Of a stretch of 64,000 nucleotides of DNA, positions 50,701-60,204 are shown piece by piece; position 1 is the stretch's first letter, and each line of letters opens with the position of its first letter. The translations under genes and the position numbers were made by a program. The notes beneath the pieces were generated by a model, which saw only the letters and a list, made by a program, of their open reading frames with translations, did no database searches and was not told the origin of the DNA. The DNA is from Sinotaia quadrata. Lineage: Eukaryota > Mollusca > Gastropoda > Architaenioglossa > Viviparidae. The stretch lies in assembly GCA_028829895.1 (NCBI GenBank), contig CM054177.1:28223564-28287563 (forward strand), in the 5' to 3' direction.

Positions 50701-53700
50701 AATCGACGTTTTCAACATTGAGAGTATAATCTTCCTTTTGCCTCTTATATAGCTTCACTGAAGGTTTCCAGAAACTTCCAGAAGCTATGCCCTGTGGCTC
50801 GATTTTCCCTCGGATATTTAGTTCTGATCGTGCTGCACGCTTTTCTGTGGTCATTTCTAATGCGCACTGGCCTTTTCTCTCGTAAACAACATGTGACCAG
50901 TAATGCGTAATTGTCCCAATTGTTCAATATACATATCTTTCACAAACTAATATATATATTCAATATGATATAATAACACACACTGTGTCACGAACGTCTG
51001 TCTGCTAAAGAGATCTTAGGTGACCGTTACTGGAGTTACATGCTACATATGAAAAATAACAAAACTCCGGTTACTTCAACTAGTTTTGTTAGCGGTTTTT
51101 TTTTTAAATGAAATAAAATATAATTTCTGTCCCTCATTTCCTGTGACAAAGATTATCACCACTTATAATTAGTTATGGATTATTAATTAATTAATAATAA
51201 TAATAATAATCATTAACTATGTGGCGTTGGCGCGACAAATATATTTAAACTTTGTTGATTTAAATGAGTCAAAATAATGCTTTCAGGTCCTCATTGCAGT
51301 CTTTAATGTTATATGAAACGAGTGTCACAGTCTGATAAAAATGTCCGACCTGATGACCCACATTGCCTTGTTTACTTCAAATTCGAATATTTGAAACCCT
51401 TGACTCCTTTGTTCAAGCCTTCCCTTTTCGAAGCGCTTCTAGAACAGGTCAAGATGTTATGTAACTTTAGGACCATTGTCCAGTTCTCGAACCTACTACA
51501 TGCTTCGCGAACAGTCACGTGATACGCAATATGCTTTTCTATAAAAATGACCACGCGCTTCCGCTCCCTCACTTCGAGCACATTTTTGCTAATTCCATCA
51601 GCTTACTCGGGTCGTGAGAGGCAGCCGACGCCACAGAGAATCAAGGTACCCTTCGACTTCTCTCAAAAGGTCGGCTCGTGTTTCACCCATGCCTCACCTG
51701 CTTTAGCTTATTGGTATAAGCTGGTCGAATTCTATGGAAGAATTCTGCTCCGAGAGCCATGCCACTAAAATTCCAAGTCCCTAGCTACTAAAAGAGAAGT
51801 ACCATTCCTCATGCACCACGTGCGTCGCTAGAGAGAGACTGTGGGAACAGACCGGCAATGACTGAGCATCGAGACCAGGCTGACACAAAGATATAGCTAA
51901 GTGTAAAATTCGGGATACAGATCTCAAATGAACATTTACAGGCAATTCAAAGTGCTAACAATAATCAGGCTTGTGCGCGTAAAGATAGAGTAAGACTATT
52001 CGTGTTCGTGTTTGATCATTGTTAACTTGTTAAACCTTATTAAATCTTATTTTTCCTTGTTAATACCTCTTAGTAGTTAATTAATATGCATGATAGACCA
52101 ATAGATTCTTAGATTTGAATGGGGGCGAATGAGCAGAAAGTTGACAACGAATGCGTATTAAATTAGAGGGATTTAACTGTTTCAAATCTAGCTAAAAGTT
52201 CGCAATTTACTAGTTTGTAAATTTGTCGTCTGACTACAAGGCACACTTTTAACCAGTCAAATAGTAAATTGAGCAACCAGTCTGCATAGGATATGAGAGA
52301 AAGAATTAATTATATTTAAAGTCTTTTAATTATTCTAAGCAGGGTCTTTAAATAAATACTGGAAACGTAACAAGTGGGGGAAATCTCGTCCGTGGATTGA
52401 TATGTATTAAATTGTAACTTGTAACATTTTTTATACATAGGGCGTATCATAAACCTAGAAACGAACGAACAGAATTGCCAATTGTTCTTTTGATTTTTGT
52501 ATTACTGATTTTCTTTGCTTTTGTTGTGACATGTGCATGTATTCTTTTGCAGAGTAGCGTGCATGTTTAATTAATGTAGTATGTTTAAGCGTAGTTAAGC
52601 ATAGCATTGATTAAGTCGAATGATTTATTTAGTATTGTGTTACTGGATACTTCATTGTGAGAAGTCGAACGTGTTATACCGCCAGCTAGGAGAGTTATCG
52701 GTAGTAACAGACTTCGGACTATTATATTTAGGGTGCTAAGTATAATGTGTAATGTTGTATGGTAGGAGCCGTGACATTACGAAAGTCTTGGAACAGCGGA
52801 CACTGTGACAAGCAGGTGAAACGTGTAAGAGTTAACGCGTAATTTATTTCGGAAGGTGTTCTGAGTAAATTAAATAATTTTTGTAAGGTTGTAGCCTAAA
52901 AGTTATTTTCGGGATAAGCGGAGTTATCACCGACGGTTAAAAACACACAATTCACGAGATACATTTTTATTGTAGCCAGCGCGCTAAGACAGTAAAATGG
53001 ATCGCAAACAGGTTCTCGAGGACCTGAAAGAAACCGGTATCATGATAGGATATCAGGGTGACGAACTGACTAGCTACATTAGAACTAAGCTAGAGGAAGT
53101 GGAGAAAGCGGAAAAAGCGGAAAAGGAGAGAGCAGAAAAAGCGGACAAAGAGAGGCAAGAGATCGAAAGAGAGGAACGTGTAGCTAATCGCGAACTGAAG
53201 AAGTTAGAAGCTGAAAAACTAGCCGAAACTGAAGCTAAACGCATCGCAGCGGACACAGAAGCTAAACGCATCGCAGCTGACGCAGAAGCTAAAAGGTTAG
53301 AAGCTGAAAGATTAGCCGACATTGAAACAAAACGTATCGCAGCGGACACAGAAGCTAAACGCATCGCAGCAGACGCGGAAATAAAACGGTTAGAGTGGGA
53401 GGTGAAGAAACTAGAAGTTACCAATCCAAACCGTGACCGTAGAAGCAGTGGTGATTCGCATTCTAGCGATGGAAATAACCACAGTAGAATTGAAAACATC
53501 ATTCCAAAGATAAATATGGTCCCATTTGATGAGAACAAAGATCAAATAGACGCGTATTTAAAAACGTTTGAAAAATTAGCCAGAGCAACAAGCATTCCAG
53601 CGGAACATTGGGCGATAAATTTATCGGGGTTACTGCAGGGTACTGCGAAAAACGAATTCAATAAGCTTAGCGATTCTGAGTCAGATAATTACGACACAGT

Positions 53701-56700
53701 CAAGGCCGCATTATTGAAACGTTACAAACTCACAGCAGATACATACCGACGTAAGTTTAAACAGGCCACGAAAGCCAGTTCAGAGACGCACGCACAGTAC
53801 ATACGCCGCGTCACTGACTTGTTCCAAAGATGGATAGATCTAGCTGAAACTCCACAGACGTACGCCGGTCTTAGGGATGAAATGGTAAAAGACCATATTC
53901 TCGGGTCATACAAATCAGATCTACTGATCCACTTAGCAATAAGGGAAAAATCTACGCTAGAGGAGATAGGCAACGCCGCCGATCGCTTTGATGACGCACA
54001 TTCTCAATTCTCGAATGCACACGCGAACAACAAGTCTCGACCGAACGAACCGCCGACTCGAAAGGATAAGAAAAATGACGGGAAGACACCTAGTGAACGC
54101 GATGATAAAACATCCAAAACCGACACTAAAAACAAGTCTGACAAACAGAAAGATAAAAAGAATCTTGCTTGTTACACTTGCGGTGATAGTGGCCATTTTT
54201 CACGAACATGTCCTGACAAGAAGACAGCTAAGGTTTACGCAGTAGAAAGTCATACACCTAAAACAGAAAAGTCGAATCGAACACCAGTACAGGCAAACGG
54301 TCACGACACAATCGCTTTGCTTGATACAGGGTGTGAGCTGGACGCTATAGTAAATGCATCATTAGTTAACCGTACCGACTACACAGGGGAGACAATCTCT
54401 GTCACCTTTGCAAACGGCGAACAAGACATTTTACCAGTAGCCGAAATCTCGATTGTTTCAGACTTTGTAGAAGGAACAGTCAAAGCGGCAGTTATGGAAA
54501 ACTCACCGCATGACGTGATCCTTGGTTGCAAGTATGTTTTGCCGTGCAAAAAACAAACTTCAACCGAACCACCACTGGTTAACGCTGTAACCAGAGCAGC
54601 GAGTAGTAAAGACAAATCTGTGACTGCACCGATGTCTGCCGCACCAGCCGTAGATGAAGCAACAGTTAGCGAGATTAAATTATTACAAGCTGAAGACGAA
54701 ACACTAGACAAGTTACGCAAGCAGGCTGTACCTGTTAGTGACGTCAACACTGACGATTCGAATAAGAAAGCGTACATTATTCTGAAAAAGGGTTTATTGT
54801 ACCGCTATTCGAAAGTGGGAGACGAATTTCGGAAACAATTAGTCGTTCCACAAACCAAACGAAATGACGTATTACGATTAGGTCATGAGAGTCTTTTTGG
54901 TGCACACATGGGTGTACAAAAAACAACTAGTCGTATTACAAGTGAGTTTTATTGGCCGGACATCATTGCCGATATCCGTAGATTCGTGTTAAGTTGCGAC
55001 ACATGCCAGAGAACACAGTCTAAAAATTCAATCAGACCCGCACCGTTAGGAGAGCCTGAACTGATCAGTGAGCCCTACAAACGCGTAGCAATGGATTTGA
55101 TTGGGCCTATAATACCCACATCAACGAGAGGTAATCGATACGTGCTGACCACTATTGATTACGCAACAAGATTCGCCGACGCAGTACCATTGAAAAATAT
55201 TGATACTGAAACTGTCGCCGAAGCCCTTTTCGGTCTATGGAGTCGTGTTGGAATTCCTACTGAAATTTTGACAGATCAGGGGAGTCAATTCATAGGCAAC
55301 GTAATGAAGGAAGTAAATCGCTTACTTTCCATCAAACATCTTACTTGCACACCCTACCACCCCCAGGCAAATGGTCTGATTGAAAAATACAACGGGACAT
55401 TAAAAACAGCACTTAAAAAGCTCGCCACAGATAAACCGAAAGACTGGGACAGATACATCCCTGCCCTACTATTTGCATATAGGGAAGTGCCACAATCTTC
55501 CACTGGATTTTCACCATTCGAGCTACTTTACGGACGTACAGTACGCGGACCGATGATGATTTTGAAGGCACTTTGGACTGATGAAAAGACAGATGACGAA
55601 GTTAAAACAACTTACACATACGTCACTGACTTAAGAAACCGTCTTGAAACTATAGGCAAGATAGCACGGGAAAACTTGATGATAGCTCAGTCTAGACAGG
55701 CAGAATATTACAATAAGCACACCAAACCTAGAGAATTTGAAGTTAATGACAAAGTGTTATTGTTGCTTCCTGAAGCACATAACAAACTTCAGATGAAATG
55801 GAAGGGGCCCTTTGTAGTTACCGCCAAGCTAGGGGGACTGAACTATAAGGTACAGACAGGAAAGAGAGAGAAAATCTTTCATGTTAACCTACTTAAAAAG
55901 TACATAAGCCGTGAGGATCAAACCACTCAAGCTGATTTTGTCGTAGCGACGATAGTTACAGAAGACGAGGGGGATACTGATTGCGTCACTGGTACTTTAC
56001 CAAACTGTCCTCTACAGACGGACGAAACTGTCAAAGACGTTAGGGTAAATGAAGCCTTGACAGAAAGACAGAAAAAAGAAGTGAATGAATTGCTTAATGA
56101 GTTCTCATCTACTCTGACAGACAAACCAGGGTTGACAGACTTAATAGAATTTTCACTGAAGCTGACTGACAACAAACCGATACGTTTGAAGCCGTATCCG
56201 TTGCCACACGCCAAGATAGATGACGTTAGACGTGAGATTAAGACTATGCTAGATCTAGGGGTCATAGAGAAGACTGACAGTGCCTACGGATCACCCATCG
56301 TGTTGATTAAAAAACGTGATAACTCGTTCCGTTTTTGCGTAGACTACCGCAAACTCAATCAAGTGACAGAGTTTTGTGCCGAACCTCTTCCCGATCCGGA
56401 TCTCATCTTCACTAAGCTAGCTAACGCTCATTACTATACCAAAATAGATTTGTCACGCGGTTTTTGGCAAATCAAGGTCAAGGACACTGATCGACACATA
56501 CTAGCTTTCACTACACCAGTAGGAAACTATACATGGAAAGTTATGCCTTTCGGAGTTTCAAACGCTCCAAGCATTTTTTCTAAAATGATGCGGTCATTGT
56601 TAGAACCACTGTACGGACGTGGAGTTGAGAACTTCATGGATGATTTAATTCTAGGCACCCAGACATGGGAGGAGCACTTGACACTCTTACGAGACGTGCT

Positions 56701-59542
56701 AGCCAGATTAAAGCAAGCCAACCTCACTGCCCGCCCTACGAAGTGTGAAATAGCACAATTCTCCTTAGACTTCTTGGGACACAAGTTGAGTCATGGAACT
56801 ATGTCGCCAAGTGAAGCTAAGATAGCACAACTTAAGGACACTTCACAACCGCTAACAAAAACACAAGTTAGAAGTTTTCTTGGTCTTGCTAACTATTACA
56901 GAAAATTCGTACCAGATTTTAGTGCCATTGCATGTCCTCTGACTGACTTGACACGTAAGAATATGCCTACAAAAGTAGTGTGGACTGATGCATGCCAAAA
57001 TGCTTTTGACACACTGAAATCTAGACTGACTTCAGACTTAGTTGTTAAACTGCCAGATTTGACAAAACCATTCTTGTTAAGGACTGATGCTAGCAACACA
57101 GGATTAGGAGCAGTGTTATTACAAGAACACAATGACACCAAACACCCAGTTGCATACGCAAGCCGTAAACTCACAACTACTGAACAGAAATATTCCACCA
57201 GTGAAAAGGAATGTCTTGCAATAGTTTGGGCTATAAAAAAGTTCGAAAACTATTTGTACGGAAAAACCTTTGTCATTGAGTGCGATCACCAGCCGTTGGC
57301 CTTTCTCGGACAGGCGCAATTTACGAACAGCCGTTTAATGCGTTGGTCTTTGTTTCTGACACAGTATGACGCAAATATTCATTACATCAAAGGGTCTTTG
57401 AATGTTGGCGCAGATTACATGAGTCGTGCTTGACGCCATCAAGTGCCGGTACCGATAGAATGCCGTTTAATCAATTAACTGAACCCTACGGATTCTTTCC
57501 TGTAAATATGAAATATAGTTGCACACTTTATTTCTAGGAATGTCGAAATTTTTTTGTGTAAATTTTTCTTCATTGTGGACTTCTACATTTTATCATACAT
57601 AATTTGTAGGAGGCATTTTATCTTTGGCAAGATAAACGCCTCAAAAGCAAGGGGGTGTCACAGTCTGATAAAAATGTCCGACCTGATGACCCACATTGCC
57701 TTGTTTACTTCAAATTCGAATATTTGAAACCCTTGACTCCTTTGTTCAAGCCTTCCCTTTTCGAAGCGCTTCTAGAACAGGTCAAGATGTTATGTAACTT
57801 TAGGACCATTGTCCAGTTCTCGAACCTACTACATGCTTCGCGAACAGTCACGTGATACGCAATATGCTTTTCTATAAAAATGACCACGCGCTTCCGCTCC
57901 CTCACTTCGAGCACATTTTTGCTAATTCCATCAGCTTACTCGGGTCGTGAGAGGCAGCCGACGCCACAGAGAATCAAGGTACCCTTCGACTTCTCTCAAA
58001 AGGTCGGCTCGTGTTTCACCCATGCCTCACCTGCTTTAGCTTATTGGTATAAGCTGGTCGAATTCTATGGAAGAATTCTGCTCCGAGAGCCATGCCACTA
58101 AAATTCCAAGTCCCTAGCTACTAAAAGAGAAGTACCATTCCTCATGCACCACGTGCGTCGCTAGAGAGAGACTGTGGGAACAGACCGGCAATGACTGAGC
58201 ATCGAGACCAGGCTGACACAAAGATATAGCTAAGTGTAAAATTCGGGATACAGATCTCAAATGAACATTTACAGGCAATTCAAAGTGCTAACAATAATCG
58301 GGCTTGTGCGCGTAAAGATAGAGTAAGACTATTCGTGTTCGTGTTTGATCATTGTTAACTTGTTAAACCTTATTAAATCTTATTTTTCCTTGTTAATACC
58401 TCTTAGTAGTTAATTAATATGCATGATAGACCAATAGATTCTTAGATTTGAATGGGGGCGAATGAGCAGAAAGTTGACAACGAATGCGTATTAAATTAGA
58501 GGGATTTAACTGTTTCAAATCTAGCTAAAAGTTCGCAATTTACTAGTTTGTAAATTTGTCGTCTGACTACAAGGCACACTTTTAACCAGTCAAATAGTAA
58601 ATTGAGCAACCAGTCTGCATAGGATATGAGAGAAAGAATTAATTATATTTAAAGTCTTTTAATTATTCTAAGCAGGGTCTTTAAATAAATACTGGAAACG
58701 TAACAACGAGTTCCAGTCATTTTCAGGAATACTTAGATATAAGACTGTCAGTGTACAGTGGTCCCCTGGGTGATCTACTAGGTCAGTTTTCTAGGTCGGG
58801 ATCACAAAGAACTGGATTTTAAGCAGATTGTCCGTATTACTACGTCGGGATCACAAAGAACTGGAATTTAAACAGATTGTCCGTATTACTATGTCGGGAT
58901 GACAAAGAACTGGATTTTAATCAGATTGTCCGTATTACTACGTCGGGATGACAAAGAACAGGACAATACACTGATTGCCAGATGCTATTTAGCTATTACT
59001 TGAATTGTTTAAATGGAAACTCACCAAATTAAAAATAGAAATAGTCACTAGTTAATATATTTATTTTATTAAATTTGTAAGCATATATCTAAATTGTATT
59101 GATAAGAATTTGTGTTAAAATATTTTGCATTAAAACTAACGTAATTAAAATATATGGCAAAAGTTTGTTACAGAATTTAAGAATATATAAGTTCCCTGCA
59201 GTGATATTTCTCTCAAAATATAATGTATATATGTATTGATTAGTTCGTAAGCTAAAGATTAAGGTACGACAGAAAAATGTAAAATTAACATGAAATGGCT
59301 ACAGTTGTGTTGTCATCAACTTCATTTAACAAAATAATTAATATGGTTTTCATAAAAATGTTAATTTTGAAGTATGTCTTGTTACTCAGAGATTATTTCT
59401 TTTAATTTGCAAATAAGCATAAACATTCATATTAATTTATAAATGAACATAAGTGTTGGTTTTAATTCATAAATAAACATAAACATTGATTTTATTTTAT
59501 AAAGGAACATAAATGTTTAATTTAAATTCGGTCTGTAGTTTC

Positions 59543-59583
<41 letters not shown>

Positions 59584-60079
59584 CCTGTCTGCTGATTGTT
59601 ACAAGATTTGAATATTGCAAACATTTTTATTACTCCAGTATATATATAATTCCTGTCTGCTGATTGTGATATGAATTTGAATATTGCAATTAGTTAATAC
59701 TTTTTTTTAACGAGTGTATGGATTTCACTTTTCTATTTAATATGAAGCCAATCAAATTTAAACATGAAAGGTTTTGATTATGACATATATTGTAAAGTAA
59801 TTTATAACATTCAATTGTGTATGTGTGAATTCTGTTATCAGAAAATATCGTATAAATCAGTGCAAAGAAATTGTAAAACATTTCATTTATTCAAACAAGT
59901 AAAATAGATAAATGGATTTCCTTTATAACATATTTACTAACGATCATTGCAGCCTGCAGACGTCCAGCCTTCGTCACATCCAGCAGGGCAAGCTCCTGTT
60001 ATAACGTCACATGACGTTCCTTTCTTACAATTCCCACACGCTGAGTTACAGTTAAAGCCATAGGTACCTGCTACGCAAG
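36872..60079 (-). CDS. MEGF-like EGF-repeat transmembrane protein, right copy (7 exons in view)
   Basis: Exons in reading order: 60079-59942, 46803-46666, 44524-44390, 42397-42298, 39791-39724, 38966-38793 and 36912-36872. All have AG acceptors and GT donors and the same phases as the left copy, giving 263 residues and a stop. The content is the last three EGF modules, stalk, TM helix, basic segment, Ser/Lys tail with the duplicated 16-residue unit, and a shortened C-terminus. The upstream EGF modules and signal peptide should lie beyond base 64000. No frameshift or premature stop appears except the early end of the acidic tail, so it is probably a functional paralogue. The intron between the first two exons is 13.1 kb and carries the LTR retrotransposon. 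It faces the left copy tail to tail, with 8.0 kb between the stop codons. Confidence 0.85.
37000..37180 (-). repeat. 49/50-bp minisatellite, right arm (3-4 copies)
   Basis: Counterpart of 28030-28680 without the alternating dimer pattern. It lies in the last intron of the right copy (36913-38792), which otherwise holds no recognisable feature. Confidence 0.88.
38793..38966 (-). CDS. Right receptor exon: Ser/Lys-rich tail
   Basis: 174 bases, phase 1-1, same borders as 26256-26429. Five bases differ, changing I to V, S to T and S to K, with one silent change. Both 16-residue units are present, and here their Thr-containing forms are identical. Confidence 0.85.
39400..39620 (-). repeat. 50-bp tandem array, right arm
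   Basis: Five copies of the same unit as 23335-25850, without the 2.1-kb insertion. This shows the empty site. Confidence 0.9.
39724..39791 (-). CDS. Right receptor exon: end of TM helix and basic segment
   Basis: 68 bases, phase 2 to phase 1. It reads (I)LIACRRKKKNEEEEILETPKSQ. Five residues differ from the left copy (K to E, L to I, Q to E, S to P, P to S) without any silent change, making the segment more acidic. Confidence 0.85.
39850..40180 (-). repeat. 58-bp minisatellite, right arm
   Basis: About six copies of the longer unit only (AACGCGTGCATAGTATCAAA on this strand). The 45-bp derivative of the left arm is absent. Confidence 0.92.
40440..42055 (-). repeat. Dispersed repeat family A, right-arm copy
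   Basis: Mirror of 20390-21750, ending at 42055 in a TAATAATAATAA run. It contains an extra 80-bp tandem duplication (ATTCCATTGGTTAATATTTA, 40622-40760). Confidence 0.6.
42075..42270 (-). repeat. 31-bp tandem array, right arm
   Basis: About six copies, the counterpart of 20195-20365. Confidence 0.9.
42298..42397 (-). CDS. Right receptor exon: stalk and transmembrane helix
   Basis: 100 bases, phase 1 to phase 2, GTGAGT donor. It reads DKEILEEGMKTGATDTYYSV followed by GILAIAALISAIL. Most changes against the left copy are in the stalk before the helix. Confidence 0.85.
42398..44389 (-). other. Intron between TM exon and EGF module g, right copy
   Basis: Collinear with 18210-20070. It has a small duplication of GTTACGTTTTCATCATGTAA-type text (42570-42680) and a partial family A sequence (43780-44290). 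Nothing coding. Confidence 0.6.
44390..44524 (-). CDS. Right receptor exon: EGF module g
   Basis: Identical base for base to 18075-18209, phase 1-1, eight cysteines (ACPNGTFGKNC to FKGAHCK). The flanking intron bases just outside already differ between the arms. Confidence 0.88.
44638..44720. repeat. (CT)n/(ATCT)n microsatellite
   Basis: Counterpart of the GA runs at 17813-17960. Confidence 0.93.
45105..45325 (-). repeat. 45-bp tandem array, right arm only
   Basis: Four to five copies of AAAGAAATGTATTTAATTAC plus AATAAAACACTTAAAGTATC. The left arm has essentially one copy near 17360. Confidence 0.92.
45575..46110 (-). repeat. 62-bp tandem array, right arm only
   Basis: About nine copies of a unit with ATAATGTTCCAGCTATTATT and GCAGACATAGATGTAATATA. 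The left arm has a single copy (about 17060-17125). Confidence 0.95.
46666..46803 (-). CDS. Right receptor exon: EGF module f
   Basis: 138 bases, phase 1-1. It reads ACPYNYYGLGC to SLFCNE with eight cysteines. Ten residues differ from the left twin and no silent change was found. Confidence 0.88.
47140..47760 (-). repeat. Dispersed repeat family A, further copy
   Basis: It matches the mirrored copy at 40800-41330 (AACACTTGACATTGTT, TGTATTGGGC, GAGACTTAATTGTAAGAAAG, ACAGGGAGAAGCAGC). It extends past the point where the left-arm homology stops (near 47300). Confidence 0.6.
48452..48703 (+). pseudogene. Broken thrombospondin type 1 repeat exon
   Basis: A frame opens after an AG at 48450-48451 and runs through SWGGFTNLQT, PGWCETQTIV and then SSRWSHWHRSLCSTNCGMS, which has the W-x2-W-x3-S-x-C-S-x3-CG pattern of a thrombospondin type 1 repeat (first W at 48581). 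A TAA at 48629-48631 follows, and the same frame continues RGHCVDDKTLQ to about 48703, where a weak GTCAAG donor stands. TSP1 repeats are extracellular adhesion modules. With an in-frame stop and no neighbouring partner exon it is probably a relic carried by a duplication or a mobile element. Confidence 0.45.
50230..50680 (+). repeat. Dispersed repeat family B, right copy
   Basis: Second member of the family at 10140-10640, in the same + orientation even though it lies in the inverted arm. It is therefore an independent insertion and not part of the duplication. Confidence 0.55.
51318..51322 (+). repeat. Target-site duplication (left)
   Basis: ACGAG, repeated at 58706-58710 on the other side of the LTR element. 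Five-base duplications are usual for Ty3/gypsy integrases. Confidence 0.93.
51323..52372 (+). repeat. 5' LTR
   Basis: 1050 bp, TG...CA ends. A TATAAAAA box at 51540-51547 is a plausible promoter element. AATAAA at 52351-52356 lies 16 bp before the LTR end. Short frames inside it are also in the other LTR and are not genes. Confidence 0.95.
51540..51547 (+). promoter_or_regulatory. Candidate TATA box of the 5' LTR
   Basis: TATAAAAA in a GC-richer context. It is the only such box in the first half of the LTR. Inference from position only. Confidence 0.4.
52375..52391 (+). other. Candidate primer binding site
   Basis: TGGGGGAAATCTCGTCC begins two bases after the LTR end and starts with TGG, complementary to a tRNA CCA end. 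I do not recognise the tRNA. Confidence 0.45.
52997..57433 (+). CDS. Gag-Pol polyprotein, order Gag-PR-INT-RT-RNase H
   Basis: 1478 residues in a single frame; the ATG has A at -3 and follows a 624-bp leader. Residues about 33-150 are a Lys/Glu/Ala-rich coiled coil with a repeated KRIAAD motif. About 170-300 resemble a retrotransposon capsid, and a CCHC knuckle is at C392, C395, H400, C405. Aspartic protease is at D443-T-G445. Integrase comes next: zinc finger H630, H637, C667, C670, then the catalytic triad D700, D760, E796 (D,D35E), and a GPF-type C-terminal segment. RT follows with D1151 and FMDD at 1213-1216, then RNase H with D1364, E1405, D1430 and D1473, ending ten bases before CCATCAAG text. 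All catalytic residues are present. The fused frame means Gag must be released by cleavage or its ratio set in some other way, since no frameshift or stop separates Gag from Pol. Confidence 0.92.
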   Translation: MDRKQVLEDLKETGIMIGYQGDELTSYIRTKLEEVEKAEKAEKERAEKADKERQEIEREERVANRELKKLEAEKLAETEAKRIAADTEAKRIAADAEAKRLEAERLADIETKRIAADTEAKRIAADAEIKRLEWEVKKLEVTNPNRDRRSSGDSHSSDGNNHSRIENIIPKINMVPFDENKDQIDAYLKTFEKLARATSIPAEHWAINLSGLLQGTAKNEFNKLSDSESDNYDTVKAALLKRYKLTADTYRRKFKQATKASSETHAQYIRRVTDLFQRWIDLAETPQTYAGLRDEMVKDHILGSYKSDLLIHLAIREKSTLEEIGNAADRFDDAHSQFSNAHANNKSRPNEPPTRKDKKNDGKTPSERDDKTSKTDTKNKSDKQKDKKNLACYTCGDSGHFSRTCPDKKTAKVYAVESHTPKTEKSNRTPVQANGHDTIALLDTGCELDAIVNASLVNRTDYTGETISVTFANGEQDILPVAEISIVSDFVEGTVKAAVMENSPHDVILGCKYVLPCKKQTSTEPPLVNAVTRAASSKDKSVTAPMSAAPAVDEATVSEIKLLQAEDETLDKLRKQAVPVSDVNTDDSNKKAYIILKKGLLYRYSKVGDEFRKQLVVPQTKRNDVLRLGHESLFGAHMGVQKTTSRITSEFYWPDIIADIRRFVLSCDTCQRTQSKNSIRPAPLGEPELISEPYKRVAMDLIGPIIPTSTRGNRYVLTTIDYATRFADAVPLKNIDTETVAEALFGLWSRVGIPTEILTDQGSQFIGNVMKEVNRLLSIKHLTCTPYHPQANGLIEKYNGTLKTALKKLATDKPKDWDRYIPALLFAYREVPQSSTGFSPFELLYGRTVRGPMMILKALWTDEKTDDEVKTTYTYVTDLRNRLETIGKIARENLMIAQSRQAEYYNKHTKPREFEVNDKVLLLLPEAHNKLQMKWKGPFVVTAKLGGLNYKVQTGKREKIFHVNLLKKYISREDQTTQADFVVATIVTEDEGDTDCVTGTLPNCPLQTDETVKDVRVNEALTERQKKEVNELLNEFSSTLTDKPGLTDLIEFSLKLTDNKPIRLKPYPLPHAKIDDVRREIKTMLDLGVIEKTDSAYGSPIVLIKKRDNSFRFCVDYRKLNQVTEFCAEPLPDPDLIFTKLANAHYYTKIDLSRGFWQIKVKDTDRHILAFTTPVGNYTWKVMPFGVSNAPSIFSKMMRSLLEPLYGRGVENFMDDLILGTQTWEEHLTLLRDVLARLKQANLTARPTKCEIAQFSLDFLGHKLSHGTMSPSEAKIAQLKDTSQPLTKTQVRSFLGLANYYRKFVPDFSAIACPLTDLTRKNMPTKVVWTDACQNAFDTLKSRLTSDLVVKLPDLTKPFLLRTDASNTGLGAVLLQEHNDTKHPVAYASRKLTTTEQKYSTSEKECLAIVWAIKKFENYLYGKTFVIECDHQPLAFLGQAQFTNSRLMRWSLFLTQYDANIHYIKGSLNVGADYMSRA
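57643..57655 (+). other. Polypurine tract
   Basis: AAAAGCAAGGGGG directly before the 3' LTR, broken by one C. This is the expected plus-strand primer site. Confidence 0.8.
57656..58705 (+). repeat. 3' LTR
   Basis: 1050 bp, matching the 5' LTR except for one seen A/G difference near 58299. Confidence 0.95.
58706..58710 (+). repeat. Target-site duplication (right)
   Basis: ACGAG, identical to 51318-51322. Confidence 0.93.
58770..58960. repeat. 49-bp tandem array, four copies
   Basis: Unit ACGTCGGGATCACAAAGAAC plus TGGATTTTAAGCAGATTGTC. The left arm keeps only the last bases of it (GTCATCCCGACAT near 15835). Confidence 0.9.
59546..59580. repeat. (TA)n microsatellite
   Basis: A TA run in the right arm. 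The left equivalent near 15285 is only ATATATA. Confidence 0.95.
59942..60079 (-). CDS. Right receptor exon: EGF module e
   Basis: 138 bases, phase 1-1, acceptor TGCACAG and donor GTTAGT. It reads ACVAGTYGFNC to SAGCND with eight cysteines. It is the first exon of the right copy inside the window. Confidence 0.87.
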
Positions 60080-60204
60080 CTGTGCAAGTGATAAATACAA
60101 TAAATTAATAGCTTGGATAAATGGTACCCAATCATGAAAAGTTATAAATAGAAAAATATAATACCTAGGTCAATAGTACCTTCTTGGCACTCTGTACAAC
60201 TAAT

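Larger units (their letters stand above)
51323..58705 (+). mobile_element. Complete Gmr1-like LTR retrotransposon (7.4 kb)
   Basis: Two 1050-bp LTRs beginning TGTCACAG and ending CGTAACA flank a 5.3-kb interior with one long frame, a candidate primer site and a purine tract. The LTRs differ at one position that I can see (A near 51966, G near 58299), and a 5-bp target duplication surrounds the element, so the insertion is recent and structurally intact. The Gag-PR-INT-RT-RH order with gypsy-like domains is the hallmark of the Gmr1 group first described from cod. It sits in an intron of the right receptor copy in antisense orientation. No envelope-like frame is present. Confidence 0.88.
46804..59941 (-). 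other. Intron of the right copy between EGF modules f and e (13.1 kb)
   Basis: It holds a family A copy (47140-47760), unidentified DNA (47760-48450), the thrombospondin-like relic, family A pieces (49140-49440, 51150-51210), GC-richer unidentified DNA (49440-50000), family B (50230-50680), the LTR retrotransposon (51323-58705), and a 49-bp array. The left equivalent is 1.5 kb. Confidence 0.7.

Noticed and set aside
51323..51768. Short frames repeated at 51313-51768 and 57655-58101 as duplicated genes
   Set aside because: They lie within the two LTRs and have no coding features.
53074..57319. Minus-strand frames opposite the Gag-Pol region
   Set aside because: Shadows of the real + frame; no known domain or splice signals.
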